Notes: generated by a model from the letters alone, not told the origin. A stretch of DNA of 64,000 nt from Mesorhizobium_G sp049840935 (GCA_049840935.1 JASGJA010000007.1:1-64000); one strand, 5' to 3'. Positions 54,833 through 63,684 are shown, numbered from the stretch's first letter. A program made the numbers and translations.

Positions 54833-55360
54833 TTAGCGGCTCAACGAAATAGATTGTCCGCCGCTGGTTTGCCCATCGAAGCGATTCGCACCGCTGGAAT
54901 AGAGCGATGCAATCTGGTTGCCGCTCTCATCATACATCACGACCTGCTTGCCCTGAACGTCCCAGCTCCGCATCTTTTGCATATCGCCTGCGCAGCCACG
55001 CGAACCGCCGCGCGACGCGTTGCCGAACTTAGTGAGCGAGAGGAACACCTGACAGCTAGAGCCGCCGACACTCGTGTTCCACGAACCGAGCATACCGTTC
55101 TTGGTAATGTCCGGTGCGTTGGTGGGCGGCGCGGCAGGCGTGGTGGGCGAAGCGGCTGCAACCTGCGGGTTCTGAGGCGCTTCCGGAAAGGCTCCCGGCG
55201 CAGTTGGAGGCGGCAGCTGCCCACCTGTCACGGTTCCGGACGGCGCTGCAGGCAATGGCTCGGGCTGGCTGTTCATCGATTCCATGCGCGAGCTTTGGCA
55301 ACCTGCCAACGCCGTGGAACAGACCATCAATGCCAGTATTGCCGATTTCGAGAACGTCAT
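54833..55360 (-). CDS. omp19: outer-membrane lipoprotein Omp19 homologue (AprI/Inh-type protease inhibitor)
   Basis: The 175-residue lipoprotein has lipobox LAGC at residue 21, a Pro/Ala-rich spacer, and a C-terminal beta-barrel domain of the Inh (metalloprotease inhibitor) family. The domain has two Cys (SSCQVF, SRGCAGD) and ends ASLYSSGANRFDGQTSGGQS. Brucella Omp19, as I remember it, ends with nearly the same motif but differs much more in the spacer and N-terminal half. Omp19 inhibits host and lysosomal proteases. The ATG at 55360 follows GGAGG. Confidence 0.85.
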   Translation of the reverse strand: MTFSKSAILALMVCSTALAGCQSSRMESMNSQPEPLPAAPSGTVTGGQLPPPTAPGAFPEAPQNPQVAAASPTTPAAPPTNAPDITKNGMLGSWNTSVGGSSCQVFLSLTKFGNASRGGSRGCAGDMQKMRSWDVQGKQVVMYDESGNQIASLYSSGANRFDGQTSGGQSISLSR

Positions 55361-55552
55361 TTCCAAACCTCCAGCCGCCGCTTCATTCCGTACGACGTTC
55401 CAAAACGAAGAAAGCTCCATGATTTCAACCATCCATGGTTAAGAAAGCATTTTCAGGGCGAAACTGTTGCAAATATATCTCGGCTATTTGCTGCTATACG
55501 GCTTCAGGAACTCACAACCGGCTGCACGTTATGAAACACGGGAAGTGCCTCC

Positions 55553-55711
55553 ATGATCAAATATTTGATTCTGCTTATCGTCGCAGCCGTGGCGAGCCTA
55601 CTTGGCTTCAACTCTTTAGCAGGCGCAGCGGCGACCGGCGCGAGGCTTCTGATAGGCATTGTGCTCGTCCTGTTCCTGCTCGTGCTGTTCGGTCTTGTCG
55701 TCGTCGCATAA
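55553..55711 (+). CDS. DUF1328 (YtjA) family small membrane protein
   Basis: This is a 52-residue protein with two hydrophobic helices (MIKYLILLIVAAVASLLGF and LLIGIVLVLFLLVLFGLVVV) around the family loop NSLAGAAATGAR. DUF1328 proteins are common in proteobacteria and of unknown function, often linked to stress. GGAAGTGCC before the ATG is a plausible ribosome site. It is divergent from the omp19 homologue. Confidence 0.8.
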   Translation: MIKYLILLIVAAVASLLGFNSLAGAAATGARLLIGIVLVLFLLVLFGLVVVA

Positions 55712-55779
55712 GCGAACACTGGAAATTATACGCCGTTTCCGCCATATAGCCCGAAAACCATTTGGGATTATCCGGCGCA

Positions 55780-56661
55780 ATGGCAAAGGCCGCGCAATTT
55801 GCGAAGATGAACGGGCTCGGCAATGAGATCATCGTTGCCGACATGCGTAGCCGTGCGGACCGAGTTGCGCCTGACGCCGCCATCTCACTAAACGCCGACC
55901 CGGCAACGCGTTTCGACCAGATCATGGCGATTCACGATCCGCGCACGCCCGGCACTGCGAACTATGTCGAGATTCTCAACTCGGACGGTTCGATGGCACA
56001 GGCGTGCGGCAACGGCATGCGTTGCGTTGTGCAAGCTTTGGCCTCGGAAACCGGAAAGAAGTCTTTCACCTTTGAAACCATAGCCGGAATCCTCACGGCG
56101 GAAGAACATGCTGACGGCTCGATTTCTGTCGACATGGGCAAGCCGCGCTTTGACTGGCGCGATATTCCGTTGGCCGAAGAGTTCCGCGACACCCGCATGA
56201 TAGAGTTGCAAATCGGGCCTATCGATGCGCCGGTTCTGCATTCTCCATCTGTCGCCTCGATGGGCAATCCGCACGCGATCTTCTGGGTAGATAATGACGT
56301 TTGGTCCTACGACCTTGAGCGCTTCGGGCCTTTGCTCGAAAATCATCCCATTTTCCCGGAGCGTGCCAATATCACAATTGCGCATGTCACCGGCCCGGAC
56401 AGCCTTGTCATGCGCACATGGGAGCGCGGCGCTGGCTTGACCCGCGCCTGTGGCTCGGCGGCATGCGCCGCTGCGGTGTCTGCCGCCCGAACTGGGCGCA
56501 CTGGTCGCACCGTCAATGTCAGCGTTCCGGGCGGTTTGCTGCGTATCGAATGGCGCGGCGACGATCACGTCATCATGACCGGCCCGGCGGAGTGGGAATT
56601 TTCAGGTACTTTCGACCCAACCAGCGGTGCATGGACGCGTGATACGGAAAGCGCGGCTTGA
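55780..56661 (+). CDS. dapF: diaminopimelate epimerase
   Basis: The 293-residue enzyme converts LL- to meso-diaminopimelate for lysine and peptidoglycan. Both active-site cysteines are visible in AQACGNGMRCVV and LTRACGSAACAA. The start FAKMNGLGNEIIVAD is typical. I use the ATG at 55780 (MAKAAQFAKMNG). Its stop overlaps the mtaB start (TGATG), so the two are translationally coupled, a pairing common in Alphaproteobacteria. Confidence 0.96.
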   Translation: MAKAAQFAKMNGLGNEIIVADMRSRADRVAPDAAISLNADPATRFDQIMAIHDPRTPGTANYVEILNSDGSMAQACGNGMRCVVQALASETGKKSFTFETIAGILTAEEHADGSISVDMGKPRFDWRDIPLAEEFRDTRMIELQIGPIDAPVLHSPSVASMGNPHAIFWVDNDVWSYDLERFGPLLENHPIFPERANITIAHVTGPDSLVMRTWERGAGLTRACGSAACAAAVSAARTGRTGRTVNVSVPGGLLRIEWRGDDHVIMTGPAEWEFSGTFDPTSGAWTRDTESAA

Positions 56662-57957
56662 TGGCGGTCGAGATTGTCACATTCGGCTGTCGAACTCAAC
56701 ACCTATGAGTCGGAAGTTATGCGCCGGGAGGCCGAGACAGCCGGTCTGGGAGCGCTACGCGACGGCGCGATCATCTTCAACACCTGCGCTGTAACTGCCG
56801 AAGCGGTACGGCAGGCGAAGCAATCCATCCGCAAGGCACGCCGGGAAAATCCCAATGCGCGCATTATCGTGACCGGTTGCGCAGCGCAGACAGAACCCGA
56901 AAACTTCTCCGAAATGGATGAGGTCGATCTCATCCTCGGCAATGAGGAAAAGCTGAAAGCGCATTCCTATCGCGCCCTCCCAGATTTCGGCGTCAACGAC
57001 ACGGAGAAGGTTCGCGTCAATGACATCATGTCCGTCACCGAAACCGCGTCGCATATGGTTGACGCTATCGAGGGTCGCGCGCGCGCTTTCGTGCAGGTGC
57101 AGAACGGCTGCGACCATCGCTGCACCTTCTGCATCATCCCCTTTGGTCGTGGCAATTCGCGCTCCGTGCCTATGGGCGCCGTGATCGAACAGATCAAGCG
57201 CCTGACCGGCAATGGTTATGCCGAAGTGGTGCTATCGGGCGTTGACCTGACCAGCTATGGCGCAGACCTTCCCGGTGCGCCGCGTCTCGGCAAACTGGTC
57301 AAGACCATTCTTAGACAAACGCCTGACCTTGCGCGCCTGCGCCTTTCCTCCATCGATTCCATCGAGGCGGACGACGATTTGATGGATGCGCTGGCAACCG
57401 AATCGCGCCTCATGCCGCACCTTCACCTGTCATTGCAGGCGGGAGACGACATGATTCTCAAGCGCATGAAGCGCCGTCATTTGCGTGACGACTCGATCCG
57501 CTTTTGCGAGGATGTGCGCCGCCTGCGCCCGGATATCGTGTTCGGCGCAGACATTATTGCGGGCTTTCCCACCGAAACGGAGGACATGTTCGCGAACTCA
57601 CTCCGAATAGTCGAGGAATGCGGCCTGACGCATTTGCACGTTTTTCCATATTCAGCGCGCAAGGGAACGCCGGCCGCGCGCATGCCGCAGCTTGACCGCT
57701 CCACAATCAAGCAACGCGCGGCAAGATTGCGCGCCGCTGGCGACGAAGCTTATCGCCGCCATCTCGACAGTCTTGTCGGCACAAACCAATCGATTCTGAT
57801 CGAGCGCGAGGGGTTAGGCCGTACGGAAGGCTTCGCGCTCGCCGCAATCGACACTGGTACCCCCGGCGAAATCGTGCCAGCGCGCATCACGAAGCATGAC
57901 GGTGAGCGACTGATTGCCGAGCTCGTCAGCAATATCAGCAATGCCAGGGCAGCCTGA
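56661..57957 (+). CDS. mtaB: tRNA t6A37 methylthiotransferase MtaB (frameshifted in this sequence)
   Basis: The radical SAM methylthiotransferase converts t6A37 to ms2t6A37 in tRNA. The N-terminal UPF0004 domain carries cysteines in FNTCAVTAEAV and VTGCAAQTE, the radical SAM motif is CDHRCTFC, and the TRAM-like end is EIVPARITKHDG. The start MAVEIVTFGCR at 56661 is followed by an extra A at 56693 (GACTC read as GAACTC), which shifts the frame just after the first cluster Cys; removing it gives 431 residues reading GCRLNTYESEV. A sequencing error is likely. Confidence 0.92.
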
Positions 57958-59545
57958 TGGCCGGACTTCTCAAGCGCATATTTTCCTTCGGCAAGAAGGA
58001 GGTTGTAGAGACGCCCGTCGAGGACGAGCCGCTCGCCCCAATCAATTGGGATGCGCTCAAGGAGCTTAAGCAACCCGACCCGACCCCCGAAGAACCGTCA
58101 CAGCCGGTTGAAATTCCCGCGCCTGAAATCGCTGAACCAGAGCCGGAAGTCGAAACGCCATCTGCGCCACCGATTATTGAAGAGCCGATTGCGCCGCCTC
58201 CGCCTGAGCCGGATCTGCTGGACGAAGCGCCGGTCGAGCCCCTGCCTCCAACGCGGCCAGAGCCGGAAATCGCGCCCGATCCCATTCCGAGCGCTCCGCC
58301 CAAGCAACCGGCAAAGCCCAAGAAGGCTCCCAAGCCGGAGCCTGTGGCAGAACCTGCTCCTGAACCCGTCAAGCAGCCCGAGCCGGTTGCCCTAGAACCA
58401 ATCGTCCCAGAACCGGTCATCGAAGAGCCTGTTGCCGAGACAATTCAAATACCGGCCCTGCCCGAGCCTGAGCCTGTTACAGCGCAGGAGCCAATCGAAG
58501 AACTGCCGCCGGTCGTGGTGGAACCACCCAGCGCCGACGCAACCAGCATCACCCGCCGGAAAAGTAACGGTCGCGAAGAAGGTCGAGGCTAAGGCCGAGC
58601 CGGCTCCAGTGATCGAAGCGCAGCCACGCCTCTCCTGGTATCAGCGCTTGCGGCAGGGCTTGGCGCGCTCCTCTCGCGAGCTTTCGAGCAACATTGCGGG
58701 CATATTCACGAAGCGCAAGCTGGACGAGGATACGCTGCAGGAGCTTGAAGACGTTCTGCTGCGGGCCGACCTAGGGCTTGAAACAGCGATGCGTGTCACC
58801 GACACGCTGGCCTCCGGGCGTTACGGGCGCGAGATCAGCGATTCGGAAGTCCGCACCGTCATGGCGACGGAAATGGAAAAGGTTCTCACTCCCAGTCGCG
58901 CAGGCGCTGGAACTCGATCTTTCCCATAAACCCCACGTCATTCTTGTTGTCGGCGTCAACGGCACCGGAAAAACAACGACCATCGGCAAGCTCGCCGCAA
59001 ACTGCAAGCAGGCGGTCTATTCGGTCATGCTCGCGGCGGGTGATACTTTCCGCGCAGCAGCCATCGAGCAGCTAAAGATCTGGGGAGAGCGTACCGGCTC
59101 GCCCGTTGTTTCATCCAAGCTCGGAGCCGATGCCGCTGGCCTCGCCTATGACGCGTTCGCCAAGGCCAAAGAGGCCGGGTCTGACGTGCTTATCATCGAC
59201 ACGGCTGGCCGCCTGCAAAACAAGGCCGAGCTTATGGCCGAGCTGGAAAAGATCGTGCGTGTACTCGGCAAGCTCGACCCCGAGGCCCCGCACACGGTGC
59301 TCCAGACCGTCGATGCAACGACCGGCCAGAACGCCCTCAATCAAGTCGAAATCTTCCGCAATGTCGCAGGTGTGAACGGACTCGTGATGACAAAGCTCGA
59401 CGGGACGGCGCGCGGCGGTATTCTTGTCGCAATTGCCGCCAAGCATAAATTACCCGTCTACTTCATCGGTGTCGGCGAGCAGATCGATGATCTTGAACCA
59501 TTTTCTGCGGGCGATTTTGCCAAGGCAATCGCTGGTGTAGGCTGA
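57957..59545 (+). CDS. ftsY: signal recognition particle receptor FtsY (two frameshifts in this sequence)
   Basis: The SRP receptor GTPase docks Ffh-ribosome complexes at the membrane. MAGLLKRIFSFGKKE is followed by a very Pro/Glu-rich acidic A domain of about 190 residues, then the N domain (RLSWYQRLRQGLARSSRELS), then the G domain with GVNGTGKTTTIGKLA, DTFRAAAIEQL, DTAGRLQNKAELM and TKLDGTARGG. One extra base near 58528 (CCC run) and one near 58891 (CCC run) split the gene into three frames; removing both gives 528 residues. Like ffh it is essential, so error is likely. Its start overlaps the mtaB stop. Confidence 0.95.
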
Positions 59546-59567
59546 GAAAAGTGCAGGTCAGGAAGCC

Positions 59568-60239
59568 ATGAGCAACCCAATCCTTGAAGCCGGCCCCTCG
59601 GATCCCCGGCAAAAAAAAATCAGCCCCGGCCTGAAATTCGCGCTGGAAATGGGGCCGTTGCTCATCTTCTTTCTGGCTACCTTCAAGGGTCATTGGCTGG
59701 CTGCGATTTTCCCGGCTCTCGGCGCGCTCGGAAAGCCGCTCTTCATCGCAACCGCGTTATTCATGGCCGCCACGGCGGTTTCTCTTGTGGTGTCATGGCT
59801 GCTCACGCGCTCAATTCCGATGATGCCGTTGGTTTCCGGCGTCGTGGTCCTGATCTTCGGTGGCCTGTCGATCTGGCTTCAAAACGACACTTTCATCAAA
59901 ATGAAGCCGACAATCGTCTATGCCCTCTTTGCCGCGATCCTGCTCGGCGGCTTAGCTTTCAATCGCCCGCTGCTTGGCTATGTTTTCGATCAGGCTTTCC
60001 AGCTCGATGATGATGGCTGGCGCAAGCTGACATTCCGCTGGGGCCTGTTTTTCGTCGTATGCGCCATCCTGAACGAAGTTGTGTGGCGCAGCCTCGGCGC
60101 GTTTTATCCTCCTGATATCGCTGATGAATATTGGGCAGCATTCAAGCTTTTCGGCTTTACGGCGCTGACCTTCATTTTCGTTTTTTCGCAGATGCCGCTC
60201 ATCATGCGCCACTCACTGGATCAGCAGGTCAGAAAATAA
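59568..60239 (+). CDS. septation protein A (YciB/IspZ family)
   Basis: The 223-residue inner-membrane protein has five to six helices and the family start KISPGLKFALEMGPLLIFFL with NRPLLGYVFDQAFQLDDDGW in the loop. The E. coli homologue YciB and related proteins affect cell envelope and septation. It lies 22 bases after ftsY, a conserved neighbourhood. Confidence 0.93.
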   Translation: MSNPILEAGPSDPRQKKISPGLKFALEMGPLLIFFLATFKGHWLAAIFPALGALGKPLFIATALFMAATAVSLVVSWLLTRSIPMMPLVSGVVVLIFGGLSIWLQNDTFIKMKPTIVYALFAAILLGGLAFNRPLLGYVFDQAFQLDDDGWRKLTFRWGLFFVVCAILNEVVWRSLGAFYPPDIADEYWAAFKLFGFTALTFIFVFSQMPLIMRHSLDQQVRK

Positions 60240-60387
60240 CCATCGCCCACAATTTGAGCACGAAATGCACAAGCTTTGCGCAAATTGCATAGCTCGAATG
60301 CTTTTAAGCCACTACCAGAAAATCAAGCGAGAGTTTATTTAGTCGGCATAACAAGAAAGGGGCTGGCGGTGGCCAGCCAAATCCAAA

Positions 60388-60519
60388 ATGTTCAACCGTA
60401 TGATTGCTCACTTCGCTGCGGACCGTAAGGCTCCCGCCAAAAACAAAGAATTCAACGCGCTGGAAAGCCGCTACGTCGATAGCTTGGCTCAGATCTACGC
60501 TCGCGTTTATGGTCGCTAA
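60388..60519 (+). CDS. small basic protein resembling DUF1127-like small proteins
   Basis: This 43-residue protein starts MFNRMIAHFAADRKAP and ends AQIYARVYGR. It is Arg/Lys-rich and helical. A hairpin (GGCTGGC with GCCAGCC, 60361-60378) lies between an AAAGGGG and the ATG and could bring that ribosome site close to the start. It is followed by a terminator. With the 60744 gene it shares the MF- start and a -YxxVYG- end, suggesting a duplicated small family. Confidence 0.55.
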   Translation: MFNRMIAHFAADRKAPAKNKEFNALESRYVDSLAQIYARVYGR

Positions 60520-60543
60520 GCGACCGGTCAAGGTCTAGGGATC

Positions 60544-60580
60544 AAACGGCCAGTTCTTCGGGACTGGCCGTTTTCTTTTT
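60544..60580 (+). terminator. terminator of the first small-protein gene
   Basis: An 11-base-pair stem (AAACGGCCAGT with ACTGGCCGTTT) has a loop containing TTCG and is followed by TCTTTTT. Confidence 0.88.
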
Positions 60581-60743
60581 AAGCGCGGTCGAACCCACCG
60601 AAGCACTTCCTAAAATTCCATAAATAAGCCATGCGCGAATTGCATTGCTGCGTTGCACTAAAATATTTTGCACCGCACAATATCACGCCTATATTTGGAT
60701 TGTTCCAAAGGGAGGAAATTGGCAACCCGAAAGGAACCAGAAA

Positions 60744-60899
60744 ATGTTCGAAGGCATTCGCAAAACCATCGCAAAGCGCGCTCGTTATCAGCGCATGGTC
60801 ACTGAAATTCGCGGTCTGACCGACCGTGATCTCGCCGACTTCAACGGCAATCGTGATGAAATGCTTCGCGCCGCATATCAGGCTGTTTACGGACACTAA
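60744..60899 (+). CDS. DUF1127-like small protein
   Basis: This 51-residue Arg-rich protein starts MFEGIRKTIAKRARYQRMVT and contains the DUF1127-type EIRGLTDRDLADFNGNRDEM. AAAGGAACC lies ten bases before the ATG. DUF1127 proteins in Rhizobiales are RNA-associated or phosphate- and carbon-responsive small proteins; this one is at best a distant relative. Its C-terminus resembles that of the 60388 gene. Confidence 0.7.
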   Translation: MFEGIRKTIAKRARYQRMVTEIRGLTDRDLADFNGNRDEMLRAAYQAVYGH

Positions 60900-60936
60900 G
60901 TCCGAAAGCCAAGCGGGGCAAAGTTTCACTAAAGTC

Positions 60937-60966
60937 GGGGTCTCTCCTAACGGATCGAGGCCCCTT
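60937..60966 (+). terminator. possible terminator of the second small-protein gene
   Basis: GGGGTCTC pairs with GAGGCCCC (8 pairs, one G-T) across a 12-base loop, followed only by TT. It could stop transcription weakly. Confidence 0.45.
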
Positions 60967-61028
60967 CCCAATCCGGCGAAGTAGCAGCGCAAGCGCGCTT
61001 TAGCCGGAGCGGGATTAATTCCGGCGGA

Positions 61029-61601
61029 TCATCCCGCCAGCGCCTTCTCGATTTCAGGCATCAGGGTTCCATTCACCGATTCCGGTGACAGCGGGCCGAC
61101 ATGCTTGAAGAGAATGGTGCCGTCTTTTCCGATGACGAAAGTCTCCGGTACGCCGTAAACTCCCCAGTCGATCGCGGCACGGCCCTTTTCGTCCGTACCT
61201 ATTGCCGAAAACGGGTTTCCCAACTCGCCGAGAAAGCGCCGGGCATTCTCGGGTTGATCTTTGTAGTTCAACCCGGCGATTGCGAACCGCTTGTCTTGCG
61301 AAAGCTGGAGCAGCACCGGATGCTCTTCGCGGCACGGCGCACACCACGATGCGAACACATTGACCAGCGTCACCTTGCCGTCAAACGCCGAAGTATCGAG
61401 GCCGGGAAGGCCAAGCCCTTCGAGCGGTGGAAGATTCGTTGCGGGCGCTTTCTGTCCGATCAGCGCTGATGGAACCACCGAAACATCTTCGCCAGACATC
61501 AGCTGGCGAAAGAAAACCACCGCCAGCGCGACAAACACCAGCAATGGAAGCAGCACCAACAAGAGGCGCGGCCCCTTTGCTGCCGGTCTTTCAATGCTCA
61601 A
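61029..61601 (-). CDS. ccmG: cytochrome c biogenesis thiol:disulphide interchange protein
   Basis: The 190-residue membrane-anchored thioredoxin has one N-terminal helix (about residues 12-33) and the redox motif FASWCAPCREEHPVLLQL. The CcmG-specific GVYGVPETFVIGKDG is also present. It reduces apocytochrome c (with CcmH) before haem attachment. It is the last ccm gene here and overlaps ccmD by four bases. Confidence 0.95.
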   Translation of the reverse strand: MSIERPAAKGPRLLLVLLPLLVFVALAVVFFRQLMSGEDVSVVPSALIGQKAPATNLPPLEGLGLPGLDTSAFDGKVTLVNVFASWCAPCREEHPVLLQLSQDKRFAIAGLNYKDQPENARRFLGELGNPFSAIGTDEKGRAAIDWGVYGVPETFVIGKDGTILFKHVGPLSPESVNGTLMPEIEKALAG

Positions 61602-61765
61602 GATACTGCCCCGCGATCCGAGCGCCTGCGTAACCCTTGCTTTTCAAGCTCCGCGAGCTCCCGCTTGCGCGCGCTTTGATCGACCAGAATTGCGACGACA
61701 AGTCCGGCAAGTACGATAAACGTTATGCCATAAGCAGCGACGACATAGGTGTCATGCGCGCTCAT
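61598..61765 (-). CDS. ccmD: haem exporter protein CcmD
   Basis: The 55-residue single-helix protein has the CcmD pattern: MSAHDTYVVAAYGITFIVLA, followed by a basic cytoplasmic tail (RKRELAELEKQGLRRRSD). It stabilises the CcmABC-CcmE haem handover. It starts in the ATGA overlap with ccmC and ends in overlap with ccmG. Confidence 0.92.
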   Translation of the reverse strand: MSAHDTYVVAAYGITFIVLAGLVVAILVDQSARKRELAELEKQGLRRRSDRGAVS

Positions 61766-62523
61766 ACACGAACCTCCGCCCGCCGCGCCGCAAGCTGACG
61801 CATCGTCCGCACGCGACGTCGCCACACTTCCGTTCGCATAGCCATCAGGTGCAGTGTGAAAAACAGCAGCGTGAACCCAACAGCCATAACCAGCAACGGC
61901 CAAAGCATGCTCGGATCGATGGCAGGCCCATCCATGCGGATTACACTGGCAGGCTGATGCAGCGTGTTCCACCAATCGACGGAAAACTTGATAATCGGGA
62001 TATTGATGAAACCGACCAGCGTCATGATTCCCGCCGCGCGCGCCGCGCGTGCAGGCTCATCCATCGCACGCGTCAGGGCAATAATGCCGAGATAGATCAG
62101 GAATAATACAAACACCGACGTCAGCCGCGCATCCCAGACCCACCACGTTCCCCACATGGGCTTGCCCCAGATGGAACCGGTAATCAGCGCAAGCGCGGTA
62201 AATGTCGCGCCAATGGGTGCAGCGGATTTCAGCGCCACGTCAGCCAGCGGGTGCCGCCAGACGAGCGTACCGAGCGCCGCAACCGACATGATCGTGTAGC
62301 ACATCATGGACAGCCACGCGAAAGGCACATGGATATACATAATGCGAACCGTGGTGCCTTGCTGATAATCCTCCGGCGCTGCGAAGCTCATGTAAAGCCC
62401 GACCGCAAGCACAATCAACGTCAGTACCGCCAGCCAAGAAACCAGCCGGTCCGCCAGCGCAATAAAGCGCGTCGGATTGGCGAGATCGGAGATTTTTCGC
62501 GCCGGGGCTGCGGTTTCAGACAT
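61762..62523 (-). CDS. ccmC: haem exporter protein CcmC
   Basis: The 253-residue protein has six membrane helices, the haem-handling motif GTWWVWDARLTSVFVLFLIY and flanking His in YIHVPFAW and FSVDWWNTLHQ. It presents haem to CcmE. The ATG at 62523 (MSETAAP) is chosen; the frame is open to 62649 but inside the preceding gene. A 55-base gap and an ACT-domain gene separate it from ccmB. Confidence 0.94.
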   Translation of the reverse strand: MSETAAPARKISDLANPTRFIALADRLVSWLAVLTLIVLAVGLYMSFAAPEDYQQGTTVRIMYIHVPFAWLSMMCYTIMSVAALGTLVWRHPLADVALKSAAPIGATFTALALITGSIWGKPMWGTWWVWDARLTSVFVLFLIYLGIIALTRAMDEPARAARAAGIMTLVGFINIPIIKFSVDWWNTLHQPASVIRMDGPAIDPSMLWPLLVMAVGFTLLFFTLHLMAMRTEVWRRRVRTMRQLAARRAEVRV

Positions 62524-62578
62524 GGCTAGCTCAATAAACGTAGCGATTGTGGCGCGCAATTGACCTTTCTGACGCGCA

Positions 62579-62992
62579 TCAGATAGCGTGCTCACGTGCA
62601 AGCGACTGGAGGAGCGCAAACGCTTCCTCCGCTCGCTCTTCAGGCACAAATAAGTGATCGTGATAAAACGCCGAAACGGGATTCACACCCATACCCGCTT
62701 CCGCAAGTCGGGCAGTAATGGCTGCCAAAAAGCCAACCGCCTCCAGCGAGGAGTGAACATTCAGCGTAATCATGCGACAGCGGAAACCGTATTCTACAGC
62801 CGTGGCCTCAAAATCTCCCGCCTGCGCTATGATCGTGATGCCTTCGTGCTCCCGAAAAATCATCAGCGGATTCAGACGCTCCGGCACGCTGGCCAAGGTC
62901 GCAAAACCGTAGACGCCTTCATGCAGCACAGGCGTCATGCCCCCAAGCAGTTTCGAGAGATTTGTTTCGCCGTTGGTCAATCGCTCGCCCAT
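62579..62992 (-). CDS. ACT domain protein
   Basis: The 137-residue protein consists of two ACT-like folds of the stand-alone type (KLLGGMTPVLHEGVYGFAT; TLNVHSSLEAVGFLAAITARLAEAGMGVNPVSAFYHDHLFV in the second half, where ligand-binding is expected). Such proteins bind amino acids and often regulate enzymes; no partner is evident. It is inserted between ccmB and ccmC, an unusual place, with its ATG at 62992 inside the last codons of ccmB (16-base overlap). A longer open frame upstream is just the ccmB region. Confidence 0.85.
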   Translation of the reverse strand: MGERLTNGETNLSKLLGGMTPVLHEGVYGFATLASVPERLNPLMIFREHEGITIIAQAGDFEATAVEYGFRCRMITLNVHSSLEAVGFLAAITARLAEAGMGVNPVSAFYHDHLFVPEERAEEAFALLQSLAREHAI

Positions 62993-63633
62993 CTCAATGA
63001 AAGTGCTGCCGCTACCGGCCCAACCACTGCAAGAAACAACGTCAGCGCCGACAGCATCAGGAAAGGCGGCAGAAACGGATCTGGCTCCGCAACTGCGCCG
63101 TAGCTTGCCGAAACACCGAAGATCAGTACGGGTATAACCAGCGGCAGAATGAGCACCGAGATCAGCACGCCACCGCGTGGCAGCGCAACAGCCACCGCCG
63201 CACCTGCCGCTCCAATAAATGTAATCGCAGGCGTGCCCGCCAGCAGTGTTAGCGTGGTCGCGCCGATGCCTGTTGGCGTCATGTTCATCAGCACGCCGAG
63301 CAACGGCGCAGCAATCACCAGCGGCAGCACACCTGTTACCCAATGCGCGAGGCACTTGGTTATCACGGCCAACACGAACGAAAATCGGTCCGTCGCCAGA
63401 ATGAGCAGGTCGAGCGAACCATCCTCCCTATCCGCCTGAAACAGCCGATCAAGGCCGAGCAGACTGGCGAGCAGCGCGCCGATCCAAAGGATCGCTGGGC
63501 CGATACGCGCCAGCAAATTCAGGTCCGGGCCAATTGCAAAAGGCACGGTGGCAATCACAGCGAGAAAGAACAGCACGCCGGTCAGCGCCCCGCCGCCTGC
63601 ACGTACACCCAGCCGAACCTCACGCAGAAACAA
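62977..63633 (-). CDS. ccmB: haem exporter protein CcmB
   Basis: The 218-residue membrane component of the CcmAB ABC complex has six helices and the family start LREVRLGVRAGGGALTGVLF, with DREDGSLDLLI in the cytoplasmic loop. In this reading it starts with TTG at 63633 right after an in-frame stop. A more natural ATG at 63643 (MLALFLREV after removing one base at about 63633) implies another single-base insertion. In relatives ccmA and ccmB adjoin or overlap; here an inverted repeat of about 100 bases lies between them. Confidence 0.9.
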   Translation of the reverse strand: MFLREVRLGVRAGGGALTGVLFFLAVIATVPFAIGPDLNLLARIGPAILWIGALLASLLGLDRLFQADREDGSLDLLILATDRFSFVLAVITKCLAHWVTGVLPLVIAAPLLGVLMNMTPTGIGATTLTLLAGTPAITFIGAAGAAVAVALPRGGVLISVLILPLVIPVLIFGVSASYGAVAEPDPFLPPFLMLSALTLFLAVVGPVAAALSLRWASD

Positions 63634-63684
63634 GCGCTAGCATGAGTGGCGAATTTCCAAATATTGGGTATCTCGAAAAGATAG

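Noticed and set aside
62579..63355. Single ORF of 258 codons suggesting a fusion of ccmB-region sequence with the ACT protein
   Set aside because: The first half is the ccmB gene read in another frame; the ACT protein has its own ATG at 62992 and the real ccmB frame ends at 62977.
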